A stretch of DNA of 38,542 nt from positions 1-38,542 of the forward strand of contig JALVTT010000067.1 of NCBI GenBank assembly GCA_027024025.1. The letters are read 5' to 3'. This stretch comes from Sedimenticola sp. (GTDB lineage Bacteria > Pseudomonadota > Gammaproteobacteria > Chromatiales > Chromatiaceae). Every line of letters begins with the position of its first letter. Position 1 is the first letter of the stretch. Of this stretch, positions 9,549 through 18,257 are shown piece by piece. Both the position numbers and the translations under genes were made by a program. The notes under the pieces were generated by a model that saw nothing but the letters and a program-made list of their open reading frames with translations, searched no databases and was not told where the DNA came from.

Positions 9549-10103
9549 TCAGTCCAGGGCGTCCAGATAGCGGGCCCAGTCGAAGGCCGGTCCCGGGTCG
9601 GTCTTGCGCCCCGGGGCGATGTCGGCGTGGCCGGTGACGTGTTCCCGGTCGATGGCCGGGAAAAGGGTCTGTATCTGACGGGTCAGCGCCACCAGGCGCT
9701 GGTACTGGGCATCGGTGTAGGGCAGTTCGTCGGTGCCTTCGAGTTCGATCCCGATGGAGAAGTCGTTGCAGCGCCCGCGTCCGCGGAAGCAGGACACGCC
9801 CGCGTGCCAGGCGCGCCGGTCCAGGGCCACGAACTGCTGCGCCGCGCCGTCGCGGCGGATGAACAGATGCGCCGATACGCGCAGTCCCGCGATGTCATGG
9901 AAATAGGGGTGCGCTTCGGGGTCCAGGCGGTTCTGGAACAGGGCCTCGACCTGGTCGCCGCCGAATTCACCCGGCGGCAGGCTGATGTTGTGGATCACCA
10001 GCAGGTCCACCTTTCCGGGCCTGGGGCGAGCGTCGCAGTTGGGCGAGGGGGTATGAGGTATGCCCGGCAGCCAGATCTCTCCCGGCAGGTTTCCGTCAGT
10101 CAT
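9549..10103 (-). CDS. ampD: AmpD, 1,6-anhydro-N-acetylmuramyl-L-alanine amidase
   Basis: AmpD is the cytoplasmic zinc amidase that splits anhydro-muropeptides during cell wall recycling. The 184-residue Amidase_2 domain has all expected residues: zinc ligands H38 (LLVIHNISLPPGEFGG), H159 (VTGHADIAPGRKTDPG) and D169, plus E120 in SIGIELEG and K167. No signal peptide is present, which favours AmpD over the periplasmic AmiD. The start codon overlaps the end of a small upstream frame by ATGA. ampE is not next to it. Confidence 0.93.
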   Translation of the reverse strand: MTDGNLPGEIWLPGIPHTPSPNCDARPRPGKVDLLVIHNISLPPGEFGGDQVEALFQNRLDPEAHPYFHDIAGLRVSAHLFIRRDGAAQQFVALDRRAWHAGVSCFRGRGRCNDFSIGIELEGTDELPYTDAQYQRLVALTRQIQTLFPAIDREHVTGHADIAPGRKTDPGPAFDWARYLDALD

Positions 10104-10333
10104 GGGGCATCCTTCGGCGCCTGCCGGAGCGCCTCGATCACGGCCCTTTCGATGGTCTCCGGCCGGGCCTCGGCCGGATAATTCCCATATCCAACCAGAA
10201 ACAGCGTCGATAGGTCAAAGATCTCGAATTTTCTGGCCAAGCCGATCTTCCGCTGTGCGTCGATCTCGGAGGTTACCATTCGGGCCATCCCAGCCGCGGC
10301 AGAATCTGTCCGAGATGACGGTAGGGACCGCAT
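10100..10333 (-). pseudogene. Unrecognised ORF, possibly the tail of a frameshifted gene
   Basis: A 77-residue frame ends inside the ampD start (ATGA overlap). Its last 60 residues (from about MARMVTSEIDAQRKIG to EALRQAPKDAP) read like a real soluble protein end. The bases upstream on the same strand (about 10430-10280) read protein-like in a different frame, giving NFFTEDLASTLVFFAARG and then a stop near 10280. This suggests a gene broken by a frameshift. I do not recognise the family. GC is lower than in ampD. It could be simply non-coding. Confidence 0.3.
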
Positions 10334-10437
10334 CCCCTGGCGGCGAAAAAGACCAGAGTGGACGCCAGGTCTTCCGTGAAGAAATTCTGTCTGGTCCGGG
10401 GATTCTGAACGAGCTGGATTTTCTTTACCTTTGACGA

Positions 10438-10453
10438 TGTGAGATAGTTCACA
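10438..10453 (+). promoter_or_regulatory. CRP/Vfr-type operator 1
   Basis: TGTGAGATAGTTCACA is a perfect TGTGA-N6-TCACA palindrome, the consensus core for CRP and its relatives such as Vfr. Its centre is exactly 50 bases upstream of the second identical-type site, placing it near -91.5 of the putative start site for the DUF1631 gene. Confidence 0.6.
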
Positions 10454-10487
10454 CTGGATCCGAGCTACTGGTGGAGTTTTTACTGTA

Positions 10488-10503
10488 TGTGAGGGTAGTC
10501 ACA
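10488..10503 (+). promoter_or_regulatory. CRP/Vfr-type operator 2
   Basis: TGTGAGGGTAGTCACA is a second perfect TGTGA-N6-TCACA site. Its centre (10495.5) lies 41.5 bases before a start site predicted from the -10-like TAGATT at 10525-10530. That is the class II activator position, where the protein touches RNA polymerase. Two perfect sites within 66 bases are very unlikely by chance. Confidence 0.65.
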
Positions 10504-10584
10504 GTAGTTTGGTCTAGCAACTACTAGATTCCGGTCACATTACTGGCACAGTCGTAGTCAAGGACAAACCGGGGACTGAGTGGC

Positions 10585-12834
10585 ATGGCGAATAATATCA
10601 TCTCGATCGGTAACTCGACGGCACAGGTACAGAATCGAAAGACGCATAAGCTGATTGGTGGCATCCGAGAGCGTGTCCAACAGACTTTGCCGCATCTTAT
10701 GCAGGATTTGTTTGACGGCCTCGATGACGAGCTGTATGCGTTGGCGGACAAGGCGGGCAGCGATCAGCTCCAGAGCAGCTATTTCAAGGCCATGCGCGAA
10801 CTGCGCAAACTGCGTCAATCCATCGTGGATGGCTTCTTCGATAAAGTTGTGGCGCAATTCGACGCTTTTTGGGACCAGGGGAAGGTGGGCCAGATGGACG
10901 ATGCCCCTATTGACCTGGATGCCGATACCTTGTCTCTGGTCGATCAAGAAGATCTGGAAGAAAATCTTGCGGTCTCGACCATGGTCTCCAAGGCAGAGAA
11001 CCGATTCCACCGTGCCCTGTTTGCCCTCAATAAACGTCTAGCCAGTTTGGCGGGCATGGAATCTCTCGAATCCGCCGATAATCCGGTGGGCCCTCGGGTT
11101 TTGGCAGAGTCCTTTGCCCATGCGTTGCTGATGTGGGAAGGCGAGACCCTGGTCCGTTTGGTGGTATTCAAGTTGTTTGACCGGTATGTCATGGGTTATT
11201 CCGGCGGGCTCTATGACGAGTTAAATGACTACTTGGCGGACAATGGAATCTTGCCCAAGATCTCCCGTAAAGTTCGTCGCAACCCGGTTGCCCCTTCGGT
11301 GCAGAGGGCGCGGGATCCGCAGTATGAGCAGGAGATAGACGCGGACATTTTTCCGCTGGAAGACGATCTGCTGCGTCAGCTTGCAGCCTTGGTATTGGAG
11401 CAGCGCCAATCGTCAGGAGAAATTTCCTCTCATCATTGGTACGACCGGGTAGCTAGGGCATCGCATCTGCCACGGGTGCCTACCCGTGAACTGTTGGGTG
11501 CGTTAGCCAATATCCAGCGTAATGCCCTTAGTCAGGCCCCGGCCGATACCGAGGGTCTGCGCAGCATGCAGGCCGAGCTGATGGAGAGCTTAGGGCGAGA
11601 GTTGGATGTAGGTGCTCTGGATCGTCCCATGAAGCGATTGGGTGACGCGGATCGCAGCCTACTCGATGTAATGGAGATGCTGTTCGACTTCATCCTGGAT
11701 GATGATCGTCTGCCCGAGTCCATGAAGGCATTATTGGGTCGTCTGCAGATTCCGTTGCTCAAGGTGGGGTTACAAGATCGCCGTTTCTTTAGTGATAGCC
11801 GTCATCCAGCACGCCAATTGCTCAATACTCTGGCCCGTGCCGCCATCGCTTGGACCGACGATGGGGACCGCTCCGAATGTAGCGCCTATGGCCAGATCGA
11901 GTCCGCAGTCATGCGGATACTGAGCGATTACCAGGATGATATCGGCGTATTCGAACAGGTCAACGCCCAGTTCCAGGACTATTTAGCGCGTGAACAGCGG
12001 AATGCCGAGGTGGCTGAGCAGCGCTTAGCTCAGGCGCGCGAAGGGCAGGAGAGCTTGCAACAGGCTCGTCAACAAGTCGAACAGACTTTGGGGTCCATGT
12101 TCGATGAATGTGTTGCCCCTGATTGCCAGATTCCCGATGTTGTACGGCATCTGATTGAGGCCGGCTGGCGCGATGTGATGCTGCTGGCCCTGCTGCGCGA
12201 GGGCGAGGACAGCGAGGCCTGGAGACAGGCCGTGTCCCTGGCGCGCCAGCTGATCTGGAGCGTGCAGCCCAAGAGGGAGGCGGCCGAGCGCCAGCGCCTG
12301 CTCAAGGCCATCCCCGAGCTGCTCAAGCAGCTGCGCGAGGGCCTGAACAACATCTCCTTCGACCAGCACCGCTCGGCGATCCTGTTCAAGGAACTGCAGA
12401 TCTGCCACATCGCCGCCCTGCGCGGCAGCCGGATCGATCCGGTGGCCGAGAGCGAGCCGGCACCGCGGGCCGAGCCGGCGCCCGAGGCGCCGCCGCGGGT
12501 CTCCGAGGCACCCGAGGCCCCGGCCGAGCCCGACCCCTATCAGGATCAGGCGGCCGGCCTGGCCGTGGGCACCTGGCTGCAATGGACCACGGAGGACGGC
12601 AAGGCGGTGCGCGGCAAGCTGTCCTGGCGCAGCCAGTTGAACGGCAACTGCGTGTTCGTGGACCGACGCGGCATGAAGCTGGCCGAGATGGACCTGGACG
12701 AGCTGGCCGGACGCCTGCGCGACGGCGATGCGCGCCCGATCGAGGACGTCGACACCCCCCTGATGGACCGTGCCCTGAACGCCATGATGGAGGCCCTCAA
12801 GCGCACCGCGCCGGAGAACACCACGCGGCACTGA
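10585..12834 (+). CDS. DUF1631 family protein, mosaic base composition
   Basis: A 749-residue protein of the DUF1631 family, often mislabelled thymidine phosphorylase. It is mostly helical, with an N-terminal half ([26 protein letters not shown]) and middle segments typical of the family. It ends with a small beta-rich domain (about residues 650-720, [20 protein letters not shown]) that looks PilZ-like; the exact function is unknown. In Pseudomonas relatives it also neighbours nadC and ampD. Bases 10585 to about 12155 are near 50% GC with frequent TTG, TTA and CGT codons. From about residue 523 onward the gene switches to about 70% GC with CTG/GCC-rich usage. Two CRP-type sites lie upstream. 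Identity is good; the reason for the mosaic is inferred. Confidence 0.85.
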   Translation: MANNIISIGNSTAQVQNRKTHKLIGGIRERVQQTLPHLMQDLFDGLDDELYALADKAGSDQLQSSYFKAMRELRKLRQSIVDGFFDKVVAQFDAFWDQGKVGQMDDAPIDLDADTLSLVDQEDLEENLAVSTMVSKAENRFHRALFALNKRLASLAGMESLESADNPVGPRVLAESFAHALLMWEGETLVRLVVFKLFDRYVMGYSGGLYDELNDYLADNGILPKISRKVRRNPVAPSVQRARDPQYEQEIDADIFPLEDDLLRQLAALVLEQRQSSGEISSHHWYDRVARASHLPRVPTRELLGALANIQRNALSQAPADTEGLRSMQAELMESLGRELDVGALDRPMKRLGDADRSLLDVMEMLFDFILDDDRLPESMKALLGRLQIPLLKVGLQDRRFFSDSRHPARQLLNTLARAAIAWTDDGDRSECSAYGQIESAVMRILSDYQDDIGVFEQVNAQFQDYLAREQRNAEVAEQRLAQAREGQESLQQARQQVEQTLGSMFDECVAPDCQIPDVVRHLIEAGWRDVMLLALLREGEDSEAWRQAVSLARQLIWSVQPKREAAERQRLLKAIPELLKQLREGLNNISFDQHRSAILFKELQICHIAALRGSRIDPVAESEPAPRAEPAPEAPPRVSEAPEAPAEPDPYQDQAAGLAVGTWLQWTTEDGKAVRGKLSWRSQLNGNCVFVDRRGMKLAEMDLDELAGRLRDGDARPIEDVDTPLMDRALNAMMEALKRTAPENTTRH

Positions 12835-12858
12835 GCGGCGCAATGTTAGAATCCCCGA

Positions 12859-12882
12859 CGCCGGCGCCATGCCGGCGTTTTT
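12859..12882 (+). terminator. Rho-independent terminator after the DUF1631 gene
   Basis: A perfect seven-pair stem (CGCCGGC / GCCGGCG) with a five-base loop is followed by five T residues. It lies 25 bases after the DUF1631 stop and 15 bases before the FKBP start, and probably limits read-through into the isomerase gene. Confidence 0.75.
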
Positions 12883-12896
12883 CATGCGAGGATCCA

Positions 12897-13241
12897 ATGG
12901 CAGAGAAGATGACAGACTCCGGGCTCAAGTACGAGGACCTGGCAGAGGGTGAAGGCGCCACCGCGGAGGCCGGTCAGCGCGTGCGGGTGCACTACACCGG
13001 CTGGCTGGTCGATGGCAGCAAGTTCGACTCCAGCCTGGACCGCAACGAGCCCTTCGAGTTCGCCCTGGGCAAGGGCATGGTGATCCGTGGCTGGGACGAG
13101 GGCGTGGCCGGGATGAAGGTCGGCGGCCGGCGCAAGCTGACCATCCCGCCGCACCTGGGCTACGGGGCGCAGGGGGCCGGCGGGGTCATTCCGCCCAATG
13201 CCACCCTGGTGTTCGAGGTGGAACTGCTCGACATCCTGTGA
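12897..13241 (+). CDS. FKBP-type peptidyl-prolyl isomerase, cytoplasmic
   Basis: A 114-residue single FKBP domain that speeds cis-trans isomerisation of prolyl bonds. All core motifs are present: [42 protein letters not shown], the [13 protein letters not shown] loop, [16 protein letters not shown]. No signal peptide is present. ATG at 12897 has AGGA four bases upstream. The frame stays open upstream into the preceding gene, but family alignment supports this start. The stop overlaps the nadC start, so the two are coupled. Confidence 0.93.
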   Translation: MAEKMTDSGLKYEDLAEGEGATAEAGQRVRVHYTGWLVDGSKFDSSLDRNEPFEFALGKGMVIRGWDEGVAGMKVGGRRKLTIPPHLGYGAQGAGGVIPPNATLVFEVELLDIL

Positions 13242-14068
13242 TGAGGCCGGATCCGCAACAGATCCGCGAGCAGGTGCGGGCCGCCCTGGCGGAGGACCTG
13301 GGCGCGGGCGATCTGACCGCGGCCCTGGTGCCTGAGGGAGCCCGGGCCCGGGCCGGCATCGTGGCGCGTGAACCGGCGGTGCTGTGCGGGGTGGACTGGG
13401 CCACGGCCGCCTTCGAGCAGGTCGATCCCGCCATCGAGGTGGACTGGCTGGCGGCGGATGGCGACCGGGTGACCGCGGATACGCGCCTGTGCGAGCTGCG
13501 CGGCCCGGCGCGCGGCCTGCTCAGCGCCGAGCGCGTGGCGCTCAACTTTCTCCAGACCCTGTCCGCCACCGCCACCCTGGCGGCGCGCTATGTCGCGGCG
13601 GTCGAGGGCACCGGCGCGCGTATCCTGGACACGCGCAAGACCATCCCCGGGCTGCGCCTGGCACAGAAATACGCGGTCCGCTGCGGCGGGGCCTCCAATC
13701 ACCGTATCGGCCTGTTCGACGCCATCCTGATCAAGGAAAACCACATCGCCGCGGCGGGCTCGGTCGGCGCCGCCCTGGCCGCCGCGCGCCGGGTGGCGGA
13801 TGTCGAGATCGAGATCGAGGTCGAGGACCTGGATCAGCTGGAGGAGGCCCTGGCGGCCGGCGCGCGCCGGGTGCTGCTGGACAACTTCGACCTGGACCGG
13901 CTGCGCGAGGCGGTGCGTCTGAACCGGGGCCGGGCGCGCCTGGAGGCCTCCGGCGGGGTCGATCTGGACACCGTGCGCGGCATCGCCGAGACCGGGGTGG
14001 ACGACATCTCGGTCGGCGCCCTGACCAAGGACATCCGCGCGGTGGACCTGTCGATGCGTTTCGACTGA
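13241..14068 (+). CDS. nadC: Nicotinate-nucleotide pyrophosphorylase (quinolinate phosphoribosyltransferase)
   Basis: NadC converts quinolinate and PRPP to nicotinate mononucleotide in de novo NAD synthesis. The 275-residue protein has the N-terminal AALAEDLGAGDLTAALV, the substrate-binding ILDTRKTIPGLRLAQKYAV, CGGASNHRIGLFDAILIKENH, the EIEIEVEDLDQ strand, LLDNFD, and EASGGVDLDTVRGIAETGVD. Its ATG overlaps the FKBP stop (TGATG); a GTG three bases upstream is an alternative. It converges with the EgtB-like gene 183 bases away. Confidence 0.95.
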   Translation: MRPDPQQIREQVRAALAEDLGAGDLTAALVPEGARARAGIVAREPAVLCGVDWATAAFEQVDPAIEVDWLAADGDRVTADTRLCELRGPARGLLSAERVALNFLQTLSATATLAARYVAAVEGTGARILDTRKTIPGLRLAQKYAVRCGGASNHRIGLFDAILIKENHIAAAGSVGAALAAARRVADVEIEIEVEDLDQLEEALAAGARRVLLDNFDLDRLREAVRLNRGRARLEASGGVDLDTVRGIAETGVDDISVGALTKDIRAVDLSMRFD

Positions 14069-14129
14069 AGCACCGGTTTCCGGGCATCCTGGCGCGGTCG
14101 ATGACGGATGGGATGAGACCCCTCGGAAT

Positions 14130-14146
14130 GCCGGCGAGACGCCGGC
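14130..14146. repeat. REP-like GCCGGCG hairpin
   Basis: GCCGGCG-aga-CGCCGGC forms a perfect seven-pair stem with a three-base loop in the gap between convergent genes. The surrounding string (GGAATGCCGGCGAGAC, then GCCGGCGCTCCCGACAT) resembles short palindromic repeats seen many times in some GC-rich proteobacterial genomes. There is no T tract, so it is not a standard terminator. Copy number cannot be judged from one window. The rest of the 183-base gap shows only a weaker TCTCCCC/GGGGAGA pairing. Confidence 0.5.
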
Positions 14147-14251
14147 GCTCCCGACATAAGCAGGGTGCTTGGCCCACGGCAAAAGTCTTGTTCATTCTCC
14201 CCGGACAACAGTGCCGCAGACGGGGGAGAGGGTTATCGCACCGGGTCCCGG

Positions 14252-15451
14252 TTATTCCCAGGCCGCCTTGCCGGGCGGCAGCACCAGGCGGGTGCCGCTG
14301 AAGAGGTGACGCGCGGCGGGGTCGGCGCCGCGGCGGAAGCTGGCGCGGCGCAGCGCAGGCTGGGTGTGCAGACAGGCGCCCTTGAGCGCGGCCTGTCCGC
14401 TGTCGAATGCGGGGGTGCGGAACTCGGCCTCCACCGGGGCCTCGTAGCCGTCGTAGGCCTCGAAGGTGTTGGCACACCATTCCCAGACCCGCCCCGTGCC
14501 TTCGATCATGCCCAGCCGGGCCGCGGTCTCCCACTGGAACTCGTGCTGCACCACGGCCCCGCTCAGGCCCTCGCCGCGGGCCGCGGCCCAGGCGGCGAAG
14601 GCGTTGGCCTCGTGCTGGCTCAGTCCGCTGACGGCCGCCTCGGGCACCAGCTGCATGGCCCCGTTCATGCCGATGGCATACCAGGCGCCCTGGGCGTCGC
14701 GCCGCCAGTGCCAGGGAGCCTGGGCGCCGGACTGGCGCAGCCAGGCCTGACCGGCCGGTGTCCACCAGCCGTCGTCGCGATAGCCGCCGTCCTCGATGAA
14801 GGCCAGGTATTCGGCATTGCTCACCGGCTGCTTCTGGATGCGGAAGGAATGCAGCTCGACCACCTGCACCGGTTCCTCATTGTCCATCACCACGCCCTCG
14901 CGCGCGCCGATGCGGTAGTGTCCCTGGTCGATGCGCACCGCGTCGGCGGCCGGCAGGCGGGACTGCAGGGGCTCGGCCACCAGGAAGGTTCCATCGTCGC
15001 GCTGCTGCGCCAGGGCGCTCAGGCTCGAGAGCATGCGTTCATAGGCCAGGGCGTGGGACTGCACCAGCCAGGCCGCCAGCCAGCCGTTCCGCAGCCAGGG
15101 ATGCTCGGGCAGTTGGCCCGGGTTGGCGAGCAGGGTCAGGTGGTGGTCGAAGATCTCCAGCGCCCAGTTGAGCAGGTGGTCGCGCGGGGGCAGGGCGGCG
15201 TCCAGGGCGTTGCTGTAGGGTACATCGCGCCCGAACAGGTGACGCACCCGCCGGGTCAGGTCGTCGTCCTCGAACAGGCGCTCGCGCAGCAGATAGGTCT
15301 CGAGATAGACCGCGCGCCCCAGGAGCCAGCCCAGCGAGGGCAGCTCCGGGGCTGGCGGGCGGTTGCAGTCGGGGCCACGCGACTGCTCGACCAGCTGGGT
15401 CAGCAGTTCGTGGATGTTGGCCAGCTGGCTCAGCGTCTGGGCTGGGATCAT
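14252..15451 (-). CDS. EgtB/SUMF1-like protein with altered iron ligands
   Basis: A 399-residue protein with an N-terminal DinB_2-type helical domain (about 1-145) and a C-terminal formylglycine-generating-enzyme-like domain (about 175-395; LHSFRIQKQPVSNAEYLAF, FQWETAARLG, GRVWEWCANTFEAYDGYE). This is the architecture of the EgtB/SenA sulfoxide or selenoxide synthases. Those enzymes bind iron through one His in a GHxxxxE-like motif and two in HxxxH. Here the first motif reads GWLLGRAVYLET, with R46 in place of His. The second reads HALAY, with H133 kept and Y137 in place of the second His. It is either inactive as a classic EgtB or uses different chemistry. No egtD-like methyltransferase is near. 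Confidence 0.75.
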   Translation of the reverse strand: MIPAQTLSQLANIHELLTQLVEQSRGPDCNRPPAPELPSLGWLLGRAVYLETYLLRERLFEDDDLTRRVRHLFGRDVPYSNALDAALPPRDHLLNWALEIFDHHLTLLANPGQLPEHPWLRNGWLAAWLVQSHALAYERMLSSLSALAQQRDDGTFLVAEPLQSRLPAADAVRIDQGHYRIGAREGVVMDNEEPVQVVELHSFRIQKQPVSNAEYLAFIEDGGYRDDGWWTPAGQAWLRQSGAQAPWHWRRDAQGAWYAIGMNGAMQLVPEAAVSGLSQHEANAFAAWAAARGEGLSGAVVQHEFQWETAARLGMIEGTGRVWEWCANTFEAYDGYEAPVEAEFRTPAFDSGQAALKGACLHTQPALRRASFRRGADPAARHLFSGTRLVLPPGKAAWE

Positions 15452-15522
15452 GGTACTTCACGGCTGATAAGGGGCCGCAAAGTCTACCGCCAAACCCGTC
15501 CGCCTGGAAATGCCGCCCGGCC

Positions 15523-17547
15523 TCAGGTCCGGAAGCGCGAGGTGGCCTCGATCAGGCGCTGGGCGTTGCGGCTCAGGGTCTCGCTGGCGCTGGCCGCCTG
15601 GCTGGACAGCTCATAGGTGGCCCGCGAGGAGTCGTTGATCGCCACCACGCTCTGGTTGATCTCCTCGGTGGCGGTGCTCTGTTCCTCGGCGGCCGCGGCG
15701 ATCTGGCTGCTCATGTCGGCGATGCGGTTGATCGCATCGGTGATCGCGGCCAGGGCCTCGTTGGTCTTGCGCGCCTCTTCCACGCCGTTGCGCGCCTTTT
15801 CCTGGCTGGCGTGCATGACGCTGACCGCCTGTCGGGTGCCGTTCTGCAGGCGTTCGATCATGCCCTGGATCTCCTCGGTGGACTGCTGGGTGCGTGCCGC
15901 CAGGGTCCGCACCTCGTCGGCCACCACCGCGAAGCCGCGCCCCTGTTCACCGGCGCGCGCGGCCTCGATGGCGGCGTTCAGCGCCAGCAGGTTGGTCTGT
16001 TCGGCGATCGAGCGGATCACGTCCAGCACGGTGCCGATCTCGACGCTGTCGGACTCCACCGTGGCGACCACCGAGGCGGCATGTTCCACCTCGTCGGCCA
16101 GGGCGCCGATGGCGGCGGCGTTGTCGTCCACCGTGGACTGGCTCTCGGCCACCAGCCGGGTGGCCTCGGTGGTGGCCTCGGCGGTGTGGGCCGCGCTGCG
16201 CGCCACCTCCTGCACCGTGGCCGCCATCTCGTTGACCGCGGTGGCGACCTGGCTGACCTGCATCTGCTGCTCGTCCATGGCGGCGCGGGTCTGCTCGGTG
16301 CTCTGCGCGATCTGGGCCGATTCGCCGGCCACCGAGTGAGCGGCCTCGATGACATTGGCGATGAGCTGGCGCACCGTCTCGATCATGTGGTTGAGACTGC
16401 CCTGGATCTGCGACATCTCGTCACGCGTGGGCACCTGCACCAGGGTGTCCAGCCGGCCCTGGGCGACCTGCTCGGCGCCTTGGTCGATGGCGCCGATGCT
16501 GGCCATGATGGTGCGGTAGAAGCCCACGCCCAGGTAGCCCATGAGCAACAGGGCCAGGCCGCTGATCGCCAGGGCCGAGACCTGATAGCTGCGCAGCTGG
16601 GCGACGCGCCGGTCGATGTCCCGGCGCATGGCCCCGGCGCTGCGGTCGAACAGGGTCATGACATGGGTGATGGCCTCGGTGCCCTTGTCGAACAACCGGG
16701 CCGGGTCGGTATCGATCCGCTCCGCGGCGAGCAGTTGTCGCTGCACGAAGTCCGCAAAGCCGCCGAGGGCCTTGAGGGTGGCGTCTATGTCGCTGTCGAG
16801 CGCCTGCAGCAGACCGGCGCGCTTGATGCGGATGTGCCGGATCTTGGCCGCCAGCGCGGAGCCGCGGTCCTTGAGCGTGGTGACGTTGTGGCTGAGCTTG
16901 GTGAAGGTCTGCGGAGTGAAGGCGCCCTTGGCGGCGACGCCGGTGCCCAGGCCGCGGGTGCGGCCGGCATATTCGGCGGCCATCAGCATGTCATCGATCA
17001 TGGCGCGGGCGGTCAGGGCCGTGGCCAGGTCCGGGTCCACGCTGAGACCGGATTCGTCGGCCACATAGCCGATCAGGGCGTACAGGTCCATGATGGCGCG
17101 GGTGTGGCGGGTGAACGACTCGGCCGCGTTCAGCGACAGGCCGTTGCGCATCAGTTCGCGGACCTGCCGGGTGACCTGGCCGGCCTGTTCCCGGGCGCCG
17201 AGGGCGCCGCCGATGTCCTGGTTGACGGCCTCCCAGTCCTTCAGGGCGGCGCGCAGCTCCTGCTCCACCGCCTGGAGTTTCGGCCTGAGCGCGTCCTTGC
17301 CGTTGAGCACGCCCTGGGAGAGGCCGCGGTGCTGTGGCACCAGTTCGAACACCCGCTTGGCGGTTTCCACATAACGCAGGCCCAGCCGCTCCTCGCGCAG
17401 TTGCCCGATCAGGGACTGGGTGTGCGCATAATCCAGCCAGATCAGGTAACTGACCGGCGCCACGAAAAGCAGCGCCGTCAGAAGCATTTTGTATGTATAG
17501 GAAAGACGGCCGATAATGGCTTCGGCTGGCGCGAAAAGACTGCCCAT
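15523..17547 (-). CDS. Methyl-accepting chemotaxis protein
   Basis: A 674-residue chemoreceptor. The order is: membrane segment near residues 20-40 ([18 protein letters not shown]); a long helical periplasmic domain of about 280 residues; a second membrane segment ([19 protein letters not shown]); a HAMP domain ([12 protein letters not shown]); and a cytoplasmic signalling domain with the hairpin tip [37 protein letters not shown]. The sensor domain begins [13 protein letters not shown], which resembles the RGLS motif of NIT (nitrate/nitrite-sensing-like) domains; this is tentative. The C-terminus lacks an obvious CheR-docking pentapeptide. The start at 17545-17547 has AGGAG eight bases upstream; an upstream ATG-like start at 17568 is less likely. 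The ligand is unknown. Confidence 0.9.
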   Translation of the reverse strand: MGSLFAPAEAIIGRLSYTYKMLLTALLFVAPVSYLIWLDYAHTQSLIGQLREERLGLRYVETAKRVFELVPQHRGLSQGVLNGKDALRPKLQAVEQELRAALKDWEAVNQDIGGALGAREQAGQVTRQVRELMRNGLSLNAAESFTRHTRAIMDLYALIGYVADESGLSVDPDLATALTARAMIDDMLMAAEYAGRTRGLGTGVAAKGAFTPQTFTKLSHNVTTLKDRGSALAAKIRHIRIKRAGLLQALDSDIDATLKALGGFADFVQRQLLAAERIDTDPARLFDKGTEAITHVMTLFDRSAGAMRRDIDRRVAQLRSYQVSALAISGLALLLMGYLGVGFYRTIMASIGAIDQGAEQVAQGRLDTLVQVPTRDEMSQIQGSLNHMIETVRQLIANVIEAAHSVAGESAQIAQSTEQTRAAMDEQQMQVSQVATAVNEMAATVQEVARSAAHTAEATTEATRLVAESQSTVDDNAAAIGALADEVEHAASVVATVESDSVEIGTVLDVIRSIAEQTNLLALNAAIEAARAGEQGRGFAVVADEVRTLAARTQQSTEEIQGMIERLQNGTRQAVSVMHASQEKARNGVEEARKTNEALAAITDAINRIADMSSQIAAAAEEQSTATEEINQSVVAINDSSRATYELSSQAASASETLSRNAQRLIEATSRFRT

Positions 17548-17764
17548 CGGTAATTCTCCTGAAACCATTGGATTCTGCTGATATAGCGGCCTTGTGGCAC
17601 CAATCTTTAGCGTAGTGGGAATCCCCGGGAAAGCCCCGGGTATTCAGTGGCCTATGGACGGGTCTTCAGGATCGCGGGCGGGTATGCTGCCTGTGTTCTC
17701 ACCGGCTTCCGGCGCGCCGGGATGGATGTGCGCGGAGCCTTCTGCAAGAAAGAGGAATCTGTTT

Positions 17765-18250
17765 GTGAATATCGAAAAGAATACCGTGGTCTCGGCCGAG
17801 TTCCGCCTGTTCGACCGCAATGGGCAGCTGATCGACTCGTCCGAGACCAACGGGCCGCTGGTGTATCTGCATGGGGCCGAACAGCTGTTGCCGGCCCTGG
17901 AGGCGGCGCTGGACGGCCATGCGGTGGGCGATGAGCTGAGCGTGGAGCTGACCCCGGAGCAGGCCTTCGGCGAGCGGGTCGAGGCCCTGGTGGACCGCGC
18001 GCCGCGCGCCAACTTCCCGGGTGTCGAGCAGATCGAGCCGGGGATGCGCTTCCAGACCCAGCTGGAGGACGGGCAGCAGATTGTGGTCACGGTCACCGAT
18101 GTGGACGATGAATGGGTCACCGTGGACGGCAACCATGAGCTGGCCGGCATGGACCTGCGTTTCGAGCTGAAGGTGGCCGATGTGCGCGCGGCTAGCGAGG
18201 AGGAGATTGCGCACGGCCATGTGCACGGCCCGGACGGGCACGGGCACTGA
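17765..18250 (+). CDS. slyD: SlyD-type FKBP peptidyl-prolyl isomerase
   Basis: A 161-residue cytoplasmic FKBP with an inserted IF chaperone flap, as in SlyD. It begins MNIEKNTVVSAEFRLFD and has YLHGAEQLLPALEAALDGH, then VELTPEQAFGER, the flap FPGVEQIEPGMRFQTQ, and DGNHELAGMDLRFELKV. It ends with a short histidine-rich tail (HGHVHGPDGHGH), which in SlyD binds nickel and other metals; here it is shorter than in E. coli. GTG at 17765 has AGAGGA eight bases upstream. It converges with the next gene with only seven bases between stops. Confidence 0.9.
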   Translation: MNIEKNTVVSAEFRLFDRNGQLIDSSETNGPLVYLHGAEQLLPALEAALDGHAVGDELSVELTPEQAFGERVEALVDRAPRANFPGVEQIEPGMRFQTQLEDGQQIVVTVTDVDDEWVTVDGNHELAGMDLRFELKVADVRAASEEEIAHGHVHGPDGHGH

Positions 18251-18257
18251 GTGACGG

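Noticed and set aside
10535-10539. A third TCACA half-site after the two CRP-type sites
   Set aside because: The partner half reads CTAGA, so it is only a half-site, and it lies at the predicted start of transcription.
17625-17645. CCCGGG pairs upstream of slyD
   Set aside because: Short CCCGGG self-palindromes occur by chance at this GC level; no link to a promoter or terminator.
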